Assembly: GCA_036496805.1 (NCBI GenBank)
Contig: DASXKN010000005.1
Location: forward strand, 176,764 to 240,763
Length of the DNA: 64,000 nt
Source of the DNA: SZAS-103 sp036496805
Lineage (GTDB): Bacteria > Pseudomonadota > Gammaproteobacteria > Xanthomonadales > Xanthomonadaceae
Direction: 5' to 3'
Position 1 is the first letter of the stretch. Every line of letters starts with the position of its first letter. A program made the position numbers and the translations under genes. The notes beneath the pieces are model-generated. The model saw only the letters and a program-made list of their open reading frames with translations, had not been told where the DNA came from and ran no database searches. Below, one piece after another: positions 24,800-34,000 of this stretch.

Positions 24800-25687
24800 T
24801 CAATCGACGGTCGTGCCGCCGCCCGAATCGTAGTGGAAGGTGCGGGTGATGTTGAGGATGTCCGGGTTGTCCTTCGTGCGCGGCAGTTCGCCGAACGGCG
24901 CGGCCAGTCGCACCGTCTGCTCGGCGGCCTGGTCCAGCACCGGCGTGCCGCTGGACTGGATGACCTGCGGAGGGCCGGCAAGGCTGCCGTCGCGATGGAT
25001 CTCCACCGTCAGCACGACCGAGCCCGAGAGGTTGCGGCGACGTGCCTCGTCGGGAAAGTTCAGGGTGCCGATGCGTTCCAGTCGCGCGACGTAGGCGCGC
25101 ATGTAGCTGGCGTATTCGTATTCCTGGGTGCTGGCGCTGAAGAACTTCTTCTTCGGCCGCTTGGCCTCGATCTGCTGGGTGCGCTGGATTTCGGCGGCGA
25201 GCCGGGCCATTTCCAGGTTCTGCTCGGTCAGCTCGGTGCCGACCGGCAGGGGCAGGGTGCTGACCGGCTGCGCTTCCTGCGGCGCGGCGACGTTCTGCAC
25301 GGAATTCGTCGTGGTCAGCACGCGCTGGGCGGCATCGGGCTGCGGCGGCGGGTTCTGCACATGCAGCGGCTGTGGCGCGATGCCGGGATCGGGCTTGGGC
25401 ACGTTCGCCAGTTGCGGCTCGCCCGGGCGTCGCGCGAGGTCGCTTTCGCCGCCACCCTGCTGGTTCGCCTCGGCGAGGAAGTCGGCCTGCTTCGGCGCTT
25501 CGGTGGTGCGCGTCTGGGTGAGGATCACGTCCAGGGTCGGCAGCACCGGCGCCGGGTCCTCGAGGGTGAAGCCGACGCCGAGCACGAGGATGCCGTGGAC
25601 GAAGGCCGACAGCGCCAGCGTCGCGACCAGGCGGTCGCCCGGTCCGATGCGCCGCGGCTGCGGTAGCGGCGCGGCGATCGCGTTCAT
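24800..25687 (-). CDS. tonB: TonB-family protein linked to type IV pili (TonB3-like)
   Basis: A 295-residue inner-membrane anchored protein. The uncleaved anchor is at about residues 20-42 (VATLALSAFVHGILVLGVGF), followed by a Pro/Gln-rich periplasmic linker, a basic region KRPKKKFFSAS, and a TonB C-terminal domain (YVARLERIGTLNFPDEARRR, GSVVLTVEIHRDGSLAG, LDQAAEQTVRLAAPFGELP). Its ATG overlaps the gshB stop (ATGA), so the two are co-translated. In Pseudomonas aeruginosa the equivalent tonB3 sits between gshB and pilG and is needed for twitching motility. The same neighbourhood here supports that role rather than iron uptake. Confidence 0.87.
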   Translation of the reverse strand: MNAIAAPLPQPRRIGPGDRLVATLALSAFVHGILVLGVGFTLEDPAPVLPTLDVILTQTRTTEAPKQADFLAEANQQGGGESDLARRPGEPQLANVPKPDPGIAPQPLHVQNPPPQPDAAQRVLTTTNSVQNVAAPQEAQPVSTLPLPVGTELTEQNLEMARLAAEIQRTQQIEAKRPKKKFFSASTQEYEYASYMRAYVARLERIGTLNFPDEARRRNLSGSVVLTVEIHRDGSLAGPPQVIQSSGTPVLDQAAEQTVRLAAPFGELPRTKDNPDILNITRTFHYDSGGGTTVD

Positions 25688-26655
25688 GCAAGCCGGGCTT
25701 CGATGCAGTCGAACAGCAATCCGGCGATGTTCAGGCCGAACTGCTTGTCGAGCTCGCGGATGCAGGTCGGGCTGGTGACATTGACTTCGGTGAGCCAGTC
25801 GCCGATCACGTCGAGACCGACGAAGATCATGCCGCGGTGTTTCAGTTCGGGGCCGACCTGCGCGGCGATCCAGCGGTCGCGCTCGCTCAGCGGACGGCCT
25901 TCGCCGCGACCGCCGGCGGCGAGGTTGCCGCGGAACTCCTTGCCCTGCGGAATGCGCGCCAGGCAATACGGGACCGGCTCGCCGTCCACCAGCAGGATGC
26001 GCTTGTCGCCGTCGACGATCTCCGGCAGGTAGCGCTGCGCCATCACCATCTGGCCAGGGTGGCCATGGCCCCCGCCGATCAGGGTCTCGAGGATCACGTT
26101 GAGGTTGGGATCGCCCGCGTTGGCGCGGAAGATCGAGCGTCCGCCCATGCCGTCGAGCGGCTTGAGCACGGCTTCGCGGTGTTCCTCGACGAAGGCCAGC
26201 AACGCGGCCGGGTCGCGCGACACCAGGGTCGGAGGGCAGCACTGCGGGAACAGGAAGGCGGCGAGCTTCTCGTTGAGGTCGCGCAGGCCCTGCGGGTCGT
26301 TCACCACCAGCACGCCTTCGCGCCGGGCCTGCGAGAGGACCTGGGTGTCGTGCAGGTAGGCGGCATCCACCGGCGGATCGGTGCGCATCAGGACGACGTC
26401 GATCCCCGCGAGGTCGCGGGTCTGCGCTTCTCCCAGCGTGTACCAGCCGGCGGGGTCCTCGCGGACCTCGACGGGGGCGCAGCGTGCCCGCGATTTCCCG
26501 TCCTTCAGGCCCAGTCCGCCGGGCAGCACGTAGTGCAAGCGGTGGCCGCGACGCTGCGCCTCCAGCAGCATCGCGAAGGTCGAATCCTTGGCGATGCGGA
26601 TGGCCCCGATCGGGTCCATCACGACGGCGATGTCCAGCGTCCGGCGGGGCGGCAT
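25684..26655 (-). CDS. gshB: Glutathione synthetase
   Basis: A 323-residue ATP-grasp ligase that joins gamma-glutamylcysteine and glycine. The N-terminus IAVVMDPIGAIRIAKDSTFA is the GshB signature, followed by MRTDPPVDAAYLHDTQVL, the ATP-grasp core LKPLDGMGGRSIFR and QRYLPEIVDGDKRILLVDGE, and the C-terminal VGLDVIGDWLTEVNVTSPT. The start at 26655 is the family start; the longer frame has no support. It is divergent from pilG with a 175-base intergenic region and precedes tonB in a two-gene operon. Confidence 0.96.
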   Translation of the reverse strand: MPPRRTLDIAVVMDPIGAIRIAKDSTFAMLLEAQRRGHRLHYVLPGGLGLKDGKSRARCAPVEVREDPAGWYTLGEAQTRDLAGIDVVLMRTDPPVDAAYLHDTQVLSQARREGVLVVNDPQGLRDLNEKLAAFLFPQCCPPTLVSRDPAALLAFVEEHREAVLKPLDGMGGRSIFRANAGDPNLNVILETLIGGGHGHPGQMVMAQRYLPEIVDGDKRILLVDGEPVPYCLARIPQGKEFRGNLAAGGRGEGRPLSERDRWIAAQVGPELKHRGMIFVGLDVIGDWLTEVNVTSPTCIRELDKQFGLNIAGLLFDCIEARLA

Positions 26656-26737
26656 CGGTGTATCCTCCTCGGTATGGCGATGGTAGCAGGCAGGTGCCGC
26701 AAAACGTGCGGAATGCCATGCAATCCATTGATGGCGC

Positions 26738-26766
26738 TTGACAGTATCGCGGCCGACTGAGATATA
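26738..26766 (+). promoter_or_regulatory. Candidate sigma-70 promoter for the pil-chp operon
   Basis: A perfect -35 hexamer TTGACA at 26738-26743 is followed, after 17 bases, by GATATA (weak -10), about 65 bases before pilG. It is the best match in the gshB-pilG gap; the -10 could instead be TATAGG two bases later. Confidence 0.42.
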
Positions 26767-26830
26767 GGTGGCTCGCGCTGCAGCAAGGAACGGTGGAACG
26801 AATGAACCCGGCAGCGACAGGGGATCATCG

Positions 26831-27232
26831 ATGGATGACGTGAAGAATGCCGGCCCGGCGACCGGGCTGAAAGTGATGGTCATCGATGACTCGAAGACCA
26901 TCCGCCGAACCGCCGAAAGCCTGCTCAAGCGGGAAGGCTACGACGTGGTCACGGCCACCGACGGTTACGAGGCGCTCGCGAAGATCGCCGACCACCAGCC
27001 GCAGATCATCTTCGTCGACATCATGATGCCGCGCCTGGATGGCTATCAGACCTGCGCGCTGATCAAGAACCACCAGATGTTCCGCTCCACGCCGGTGATC
27101 ATGCTGTCCTCGAAGGACGGCCTGTTCGACAAGGCGCGCGGCCGGATCGTCGGATCCGAGCAGTACCTCACCAAACCGTTCACCCGCGAAGAGCTGCTTT
27201 CGGCGATTCGCACCCACGTATCCAAGGCCTGA
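26831..27232 (+). CDS. pilG: Twitching motility response regulator PilG
   Basis: A 133-residue single-domain CheY-like regulator. Acidic pocket VIDDSK (residues 18-23), phosphoacceptor D63 in IIFVDIMMPRLDGYQ, switch Ser/Thr in PVIMLSSKDG, and Lys in YLTKPFTREELL. In Pseudomonas PilG is phosphorylated by ChpA and drives type IV pilus extension and cAMP synthesis. The start at 26831 gives the usual PilG N-terminus; the frame is open for 21 codons upstream without family similarity. It opens the pil-chp cluster. Confidence 0.95.
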   Translation: MDDVKNAGPATGLKVMVIDDSKTIRRTAESLLKREGYDVVTATDGYEALAKIADHQPQIIFVDIMMPRLDGYQTCALIKNHQMFRSTPVIMLSSKDGLFDKARGRIVGSEQYLTKPFTREELLSAIRTHVSKA

Positions 27233-27285
27233 CATCACGGGGAATCCGCACGGCATCACAGATCGGGCTGCACAGGGGACTTAGC

Positions 27286-27657
27286 ATGGCGCGCATCGCA
27301 ATCATCGAGGACTCGCTGACCGACACGGCGGTGTTCACCGAGATGCTGCGCCGGCACGGCCACCACGTGATCAGTGCGGGCAATGCCGAGGAAGGCGTGG
27401 AACTGGTCCGGCGCGAGATGCCGGAGTTGGTGCTGATGGACGTGATCCTTCCGGGGGCGATGAACGGTTTTCAGGCGACCCGTGCACTCAGCAAGGATCC
27501 GAAGACCAGCGCCATCCCGGTGATCATCGTCAGTACCAAGGCCATGGAGACGGATCGCGTGTGGGGCATGAGACAGGGGGCTAAGGACTACATGGTCAAA
27601 CCGCCAAGCGAAGCCGACCTCATCGGTCGCATCAACTCCCTGCTGGGGATCGGTTGA
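27286..27657 (+). CDS. pilH: Twitching motility response regulator PilH
   Basis: A 123-residue single-domain receiver. Acidic residues ED at 8-9, phosphoacceptor D52 in LVLMDVILPGAMNGFQATRA, Thr/Lys pair in IIVSTKAMETDRVWG and DYMVKPPSEADLI. PilH is the second CheY-like protein of the Pil-Chp pathway, acting as phosphate sink or promoting pilus retraction. It lies 53 bases after pilG, and its TGA stop is six bases before the pilI start. Confidence 0.94.
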   Translation: MARIAIIEDSLTDTAVFTEMLRRHGHHVISAGNAEEGVELVRREMPELVLMDVILPGAMNGFQATRALSKDPKTSAIPVIIVSTKAMETDRVWGMRQGAKDYMVKPPSEADLIGRINSLLGIG

Positions 27658-27662
27658 TCGCC

Positions 27663-28925
27663 ATGTCCAAGCGCCGAAACAAGAACAAGAAGGCAGGCCC
27701 GGTCAAGATCATCAGGCCGGGCGACGCGGCTGCGCCCGCGCCGGTGGAAGCCGCCTCGGCTGCGGAAGTCGAGCTGGGCGAGGATCTGTCTCCGACGCTG
27801 CCGGCCGACGACATCGGCGCGCAGGACGCTGCCGGCCAGGCCGCGGCTGCTGCAGGGGATCGTTCCGAAGACGGCGGCGACGCGTCTGCGCCGGAGGTCG
27901 AGGCGATGGATGCGGCGGCATCGTCCGAGGCCTTCGTGGCCCAGAGCGAGGAGGCCGCGCGGGAAGAAGCGGCTATCGCGGAAATGGCCACGGAAGAAGA
28001 GGCCGCAACGACGGAGGAAGCCGCCCAACCCGCGGCTCCCGCGGAGTCCCTGGAAGAGCTCGAGGATGCATCAGGCCTGCTTGCGCAGGCGATCCCGGTC
28101 GAACCCTTCCAGGCGCGCGGACCCGCGCGCCCCGCGCAACTGGAGTCGATCCCCATCATCGACGCCCCGGCGGCCGATTTCGAAACCATGGCTGCCGATC
28201 ACGGCGCGACCGAATCCGCGGCCTCTTCGACGGCGGACGCGGGCGAAAGCGTTTCCGCTGCGGAACCCAGGAGCCGCAAGGATCGCAAGCTCAAGCTCAA
28301 CAAGCTGCAGAAACACGTACGCGCCGCGCCGGAACCCGAACCGGAGCCCGCGCCGACCGAGCCCGTGCGTGTTCTCAGGGCGCCCGCCGAGCCGCGCATC
28401 GCGGCCTTCGCGAAGCTGGGCGAATACCAGAGCCTGTCGCTCGCGCACATTCCCGGCCTGCCGGAAGAGTCCGACGTTCCGGGCCACTGGCGCGGAGTCG
28501 GCTTCGGCATCAGCGGCCGCCGCCTGGTCACCTCGTTCGACGAGGTGGTGGAAATCATCCGCGCGCCGCAGATCACCCACGTGCCTGGCACCCAGTCGTG
28601 GATGCTCGGCGTGGCGAACGTGCGCGGCACCCTGCTGCCGGTGGTCGACCTCAAGCAGTTCCTCGAGGGCGAGCGCACGGTGATGCACGAAGGCCAGCGC
28701 GTGCTGGTGGTCCGCCAGGCCGGCGGCAATGTCGCGGTGCTGATCGACCAGTTGTTCGGGCAGCGCACGTTCAATGACATGCAGAAGGTGTCGGTGGAGG
28801 TCGAAAGCGGGACCCGCTACGGCCATTTCATCAAGCAGGTGTACCGTGTGGGCGACAGCGAGTGGGGCGTGTTCAGCATGTCGATGCTGACCCGCACACC
28901 GGAATTCAGGCAGGCCGCTGCGTGA
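27663..28925 (+). CDS. pilI: PilI-type CheW adaptor with long acidic N-terminal extension
   Basis: A 420-residue protein. Residues about 277-420 form the CheW domain that links PilJ to ChpA (VGFGISGRRLVTSFDEVVEI, MLGVANVRGTLLPVVDLKQF, LVVRQAGGNVAVLIDQLFG). Typical PilI is about 180 residues. Here the first 230-270 residues are an Ala/Glu/Pro-rich, probably disordered region, starting with a basic patch KRRNKNKKAGPVKII and broken by SRKDRKLKLNKLQKHVR at about residues 203-219. The start at 27663 is the first ATG; an in-frame TTG sits nine bases earlier. The frame is continuous and codon use is like its neighbours, so the extension looks real. It is expected to be cytoplasmic at the chemosensory array. 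Confidence 0.9.
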   Translation: MSKRRNKNKKAGPVKIIRPGDAAAPAPVEAASAAEVELGEDLSPTLPADDIGAQDAAGQAAAAAGDRSEDGGDASAPEVEAMDAAASSEAFVAQSEEAAREEAAIAEMATEEEAATTEEAAQPAAPAESLEELEDASGLLAQAIPVEPFQARGPARPAQLESIPIIDAPAADFETMAADHGATESAASSTADAGESVSAAEPRSRKDRKLKLNKLQKHVRAAPEPEPEPAPTEPVRVLRAPAEPRIAAFAKLGEYQSLSLAHIPGLPEESDVPGHWRGVGFGISGRRLVTSFDEVVEIIRAPQITHVPGTQSWMLGVANVRGTLLPVVDLKQFLEGERTVMHEGQRVLVVRQAGGNVAVLIDQLFGQRTFNDMQKVSVEVESGTRYGHFIKQVYRVGDSEWGVFSMSMLTRTPEFRQAAA

Positions 28926-28962
28926 GCGGCGAATCCCCATTACAGGCGATCGAGGTCGAGTC

Positions 28963-30981
28963 ATGAGCAACGTAGGCGGTGGACTGGCGGGACGCGGCAC
29001 CAATTTCTGGGTTGTATTGCTGATCGGCTCGGGCGTGCTGTTCGGCGTCAACTACGCCATGTCGTCCTACTCGAGCGACCGGGAAACCTGGGCTCGCGGA
29101 CTCGTGGCCGACATCCAGGTGAAGTCGCAGCAGCTCGCCAAGCAGGCCAGCGACGCGGTCGGCGGCGACCAGGAATCCTTCGCCAAGTTCAAGGACACCC
29201 GCGACGCGATCGATGGCGACGTCAAGTCGCTCCAGGATGGCAAGGGCATCTACGGCGGCTACAACGGCGCGTCGGGCGTCAGCGATCCGCTGGCGGCCGT
29301 GGTCAAGACCTGGGAATCGATCTCCTCGAACGCCGACCTGATCATCCGCAACCAGGACCAGGTGCAGGGCATCGCTCAGAACGCGGACAAGTTCAACACC
29401 TCGGTGCCGCAGTTGCAGGCCCGCCTCGACGAGGTGGCCCGCGCCATGTCCGACGGCGGTTCGGCCCCGCAGCAGTTGTTCATGGCGATGCGCCAGATCA
29501 ACCTGGTCAACAAGATCAATGCCGACGTGACGGCCGTCCGTGCCGGCGGCGCGGGTGGCCAGGCGGCCGGCGATGCGCTGGGTCGCGAGTCGACGATGTT
29601 CAACAGCGTGCTCAAGGGCTTCCAGAACGGCGACTCGAACCTGGGCATCACCAAGCTCAACGGCTCCGGAGCGGTGGCCTCGCTGAACCAGGTCAGCAAG
29701 CTCAACGACGACGCGCAGGTGGCGGTCGGCGCGATCCTCAAGTCCTCCAAGCAGTTCGCCGAAGTCCAGGACGCGGACAAGCACATTTCCGAAGGTTCGA
29801 CCCAACTGCTGACGAACGCCGGCGACCTGTACTCGGCATTCAACAACATCTCGCTGCGCCGCTTCTTCCCGAACACCTACTGGGCGTTCATTTCCGGCGT
29901 GCTGGTGATCTTTGCCCTCGGCGGTTTGCTGATCAAGCAGTACCGCGACCAGGCGGCTCGCTTCCGCAAGTCGCAGGAAGACAGCCAGCGCAACCAGGAA
30001 GCGATCATGCGCCTCCTGAACGAAACCGGTTCGCTCGCAGAAGGCGACCTGACGGTCCGCGCGACGGTGACCGAGGACATCACCGGCGCCATCGCCGACT
30101 CGATCAACCTCGCCGTCGAAGAGCTGCGATCGCTGGTGACGACGATCAACGAGACCGCCGTGCAGGTGGCCGCGGCATCGCAGGAAACGCAGGCGACCGC
30201 CATGCACCTCGCCGACGCCGCCGAGCACCAGGCGCAGCAGATCAACACCGCCTCCGACAAGATCTCGGAAATGGCGGTATCGATCGACGAGGTGTCGAAG
30301 AACTCCGCCGAGTCGGCCGAAGTGGCCCAGCGCTCGGTGCAGATCGCCGCCAAGGGCGCCGACGTGGTGCGCCAGACGATCCAGGGCATGGACAGCATCC
30401 GCGACCAGATCCAGGAAACCTCGAAGCGAATCAAGCGCCTCGGCGAGAGCTCGCAGGAAATCGGCTCGATCGTGGAACTGATCAACGACATCTCGGAACA
30501 GACGAACATCCTCGCACTGAACGCCGCCATCCAGGCCGCATCGGCCGGCGAGGCGGGCCGCGGATTCGCGGTCGTCGCGGACGAAGTGCAGCGACTCGCG
30601 GAACGCGCTTCCAACGCCACGAAGCGAATCGAGACCTTGGTGCAGACGATTCAGTCCGATACCAACGAAGCGGTGAACTCGATGGAACAGACCACGGCCG
30701 AGGTGGTGTCGGGTGCCCGACTCGCCGAGGACGCAGGCCTGGCCCTGGGCGAGATCGAAACGGTGTCGAACGACCTCGCGAGCCTGATTTCGAACATCTC
30801 CACCGCGGCGCGCCAGCAGTCCGATGCGGCGTCCGACATCACCGCGACGATGAACTCGATTCAGGAAATCACCTCGCAGACCTCGCACGGCGCGAGCCAG
30901 ACGGCCGAGTCGATCGGCAACCTGGCGCAGCTGGCCGCGAACCTGCGTCGTTCGGTCGCCGACTTCAAGCTGCCGGGCTGA
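28963..30981 (+). CDS. pilJ: Methyl-accepting chemotaxis protein PilJ
   Basis: A 672-residue chemoreceptor of the Pil-Chp pathway. First membrane helix at residues 14-34 (FWVVLLIGSGVLFGVNYAMS), periplasmic sensor about 35-300 with PilJ-type helical repeats, second membrane helix at about 306-326 (WAFISGVLVIFALGGLLIKQ), HAMP around 327-395, then the long signalling coiled coil. The hairpin tip is EQTNILALNAAIQAASAGEA, ending near residue 534. PilJ of Pseudomonas interacts with PilA and senses surface contact. The C-terminus lacks a CheR-docking pentapeptide, and no methyltransferase gene follows in the cluster. Confidence 0.94.
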   Translation: MSNVGGGLAGRGTNFWVVLLIGSGVLFGVNYAMSSYSSDRETWARGLVADIQVKSQQLAKQASDAVGGDQESFAKFKDTRDAIDGDVKSLQDGKGIYGGYNGASGVSDPLAAVVKTWESISSNADLIIRNQDQVQGIAQNADKFNTSVPQLQARLDEVARAMSDGGSAPQQLFMAMRQINLVNKINADVTAVRAGGAGGQAAGDALGRESTMFNSVLKGFQNGDSNLGITKLNGSGAVASLNQVSKLNDDAQVAVGAILKSSKQFAEVQDADKHISEGSTQLLTNAGDLYSAFNNISLRRFFPNTYWAFISGVLVIFALGGLLIKQYRDQAARFRKSQEDSQRNQEAIMRLLNETGSLAEGDLTVRATVTEDITGAIADSINLAVEELRSLVTTINETAVQVAAASQETQATAMHLADAAEHQAQQINTASDKISEMAVSIDEVSKNSAESAEVAQRSVQIAAKGADVVRQTIQGMDSIRDQIQETSKRIKRLGESSQEIGSIVELINDISEQTNILALNAAIQAASAGEAGRGFAVVADEVQRLAERASNATKRIETLVQTIQSDTNEAVNSMEQTTAEVVSGARLAEDAGLALGEIETVSNDLASLISNISTAARQQSDAASDITATMNSIQEITSQTSHGASQTAESIGNLAQLAANLRRSVADFKLPG

Positions 30982-31051
30982 TCAGAGACAACTCCACGTG
31001 GCAGTACGGCGCCACCGTCATGTGACGGCGGCGCACTGACGGGATTCCGGG

Positions 31052-34000
31052 ATGAGGCTGGAACAGGACACCCAATTCACCACCCTGAGCTGGGTCAAGC
31101 CCGAGCTCGACGAGACGCTCAAGCAGGCGCGGCAGGCGCTTGAGGCGTACGTCGAGGACGGTGGCGATCGCACCCAGATGCAGACGTGCGCGGCGCAACT
31201 GCACCAGGTGCAGGGCGTCCTGCGCATGGTGGAGATCTACGGCGCGGCGATGGTGGCCGAGGAAATGGAGCAGCTCGCCCATGCGCTGCTCGGCGACTCC
31301 GTGGCCAATCGCGACGAGGCCTACGGCGCCCTGATCCGCAGCATCATGCAGTTGCCCGATTACCTCGAGCGCCTGCAGAGCGGCCACAAAGACATCCCGA
31401 TGGTGTTGCTGCCGCTGCTGAACGATTTGCGCGGCGCGCGCGGCGAGAAGGTGGTACCCGAGAGCGTGCTGTTCTCGGTCGACATCAACCGGCCGCTGCC
31501 TGCATCGGCCGGTCCCGCTCCGGCGGCGATGGATGCGGAATTGCTGCGCGCGAACGTCATGCCGCTGCATGCCACGTTCCAGAATGCGTTGCTGCCGTGG
31601 CTGCGCGACGAACAGCGCCCGGACACGCTCGCGACCCTGCACGACGCCTGTGCGCGCGTGCTGCGCGTCGCCGCCGGCGAGCCGGCGCGCAAGCTGCTGT
31701 GGATCGCCAGCAACGTGCTCGAAGCGCTGCAGGCCGGCGCGTTCGTGGCCGGCAAGCCGCTCAAGCAGGCGATCGCGCAGGTCGAGCGCGAGATCAAGCG
31801 CCTGGGCGACGAAGGCGAGACCGCGTTCGCGGCGACTCCGCCGAACGACCTGGTCCGCCAGTTGCTGTACTACGTTTCCAGCGCGCCCACCGACCACAAG
31901 AGCATCGTCGCGATCCGCGAAGCCTTCGGGCTGAGCCGCGAACCGATCGACGAAAGCGAGCTGGCGCACGCACGCGGCAGCCTCACCGGCCACAACCGCG
32001 AGCTGCTGGACACCGTCTCGGCCGGCATCAAGGAAGACCTGCTGCGCGTCAAGGAAGCGCTGGACATGCACCTGCGCACCAGCGGGGCGTCCGTGGCCGA
32101 CCTGGCGCCGCAGGGCGAAGCGCTCGGCGCGGTCGCCGACACCCTTGGCATGCTCGGACTGGGCGTGCCGCGCAAGGTGGTGCAGGACCAGCGCGCCGCG
32201 ATCCAGGCGATCGCGAACGGGCAGCGCGCCGCCGACGAGAACGCGCTGCTGGAGATCGCCGGCTCGCTGCTTTATGTCGAAGCCTCGCTGGACGACCAGG
32301 TCGCACGCCTGGGCCAGCCGGCCGAAGGGCAGGCGGCAGAAGGCCTCACGATGCCGCTGCGCGAATCGCAGCAGGCCCTCGACGCGCTCATCAAGGAATC
32401 GGTCGCCAACTTCGTGCAGGCGCGGCAGTGCTTCGTCGCCTTCATCGAGGCCGGCTGGGACCATGCGCAGCTCCACGACGTACCGCGCCTGCTCGACGAA
32501 GTCTCGGGCGCCATGCAGTTGCTCGAACAACCACGCTCGGCGCGCCAGTTGCATGCCTTGAGCGTGTTCACCCAGATCGAGCTGGTGAAGCTCCAGCGCG
32601 TGCCGGATGCGCCGCAGATGGACCGCCTGGCCGACGCCCTGGCCAGCCTGGAGTACTACCTCGAAGCCCTGCGCGACCATCGTCCGCAGCGCGACCGCAT
32701 CCTTGAACTGGCCGAGCACGGCCTGGTCGCACTCGGCTACTGGCCGATCCCGGCGTCCGCGGAGCAGGCGATCGCCGATGCCGCCAAGCCGCCCGCGGCC
32801 AGGGCGCCGGCGCCGGTCGTTGCCGCGCCCGTGGCTCCCGCGCCGGTCGAGGCTGCGCCGGTCGAAGCCGCCGCACCCGAACCGGTCGCTGCTGCCGAAC
32901 CGGCACCGGTCGAAGCTGCACCGGTCGAGGCTGCGCCCGTCGCAGTGGAAGCCGCTGCGCCGATGCCTGCACCGGTGCCCGCGGTGCCCGGCAAGAACTA
33001 TGGTTTTGCCGACAGCGCCGAGATCGACGACGACATCCGCGAAGTGTTCATCGAGGAACTCGACGAGGAAGTCACCAACCTCGGCGACCTGTTCGCGCAA
33101 TGGACCGCCGCGCCGCACGACATGGACGTGCTGCGTCCGCTGCGCCGCGTCTTCCACACCCTCAAGGGCAGCGGCCGCCTGGTCGGGGCCATGGAGCTGG
33201 GCGAGTTCAGCTGGAAGTTCGAGAGCATGCTCAACCGCGTGCTCGATGGCAGCCGGCCACCGAGCGAGGCCGTGCTTGCCCTGATCGGGCTGGCGCGCGA
33301 TACGCTGCCGCAGTTCCGTTCCGCCCTGATGGGCAACGGGACGGTGACCGCCGACATCGAAGGGATGAAGGACTACGCCGATCGCGTCGCTGCCGGCGAG
33401 GAAGTGTTCTACGCCCCCGCCGAGGCCGCGCCCGTCGCGCCCGCGCCAGTGCCGGAACCGGTTGTCGAGGCGGTTCCCGAACCGGTCGTCGAAGCCGCGC
33501 CCGAGCCCGTGGTCGCGGCCGCACCCGAGCCGGTCGAAATCGTGCCGGAGCCCGTCGTGGCCGCCGAACTTCCGGTCGAAGAGCCGGCAGTCGAAGAGCC
33601 TGTCGAGGTCGCGGTTCCTGCCGAAGAAGAGGCACTGGCCGATGGCTCGGCCCGCGCCGACGTCGATCCGGTCCTGCTCGAGATCCTGCGCGCCGAAGTG
33701 GTCGCGCACCTGCAGACCATCCAGCAATGGGGCGCCGCGAACGCGATGTCCGCGCAGCCGGTGTCCGACGCGCTCCTGCGCGCCGTGCACACCATCAGCG
33801 GCGCCTTCGCGATGACCGAAGTGCCGCTGATCACCGACGCGCTGTCGCCCACCGAGGGTTACATCCGCCGCCTGCTCGTGCACCGCGAAGTGCCGTCGAG
33901 CGAAGGCGTGGCACTCGTGCGCGACGTCGGGTTCGCGATCCAGGCGGTCCTGGAAGCGTTGCAGAAGCCGAACCCGGTCATCGCTTCCCAGGACGTGCTG

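Noticed and set aside
28906..30888. Minus-strand frame opposite pilJ
   Set aside because: Antisense shadow with His/Arg/Val-rich composition; pilJ is a clear chemoreceptor gene on the plus strand.
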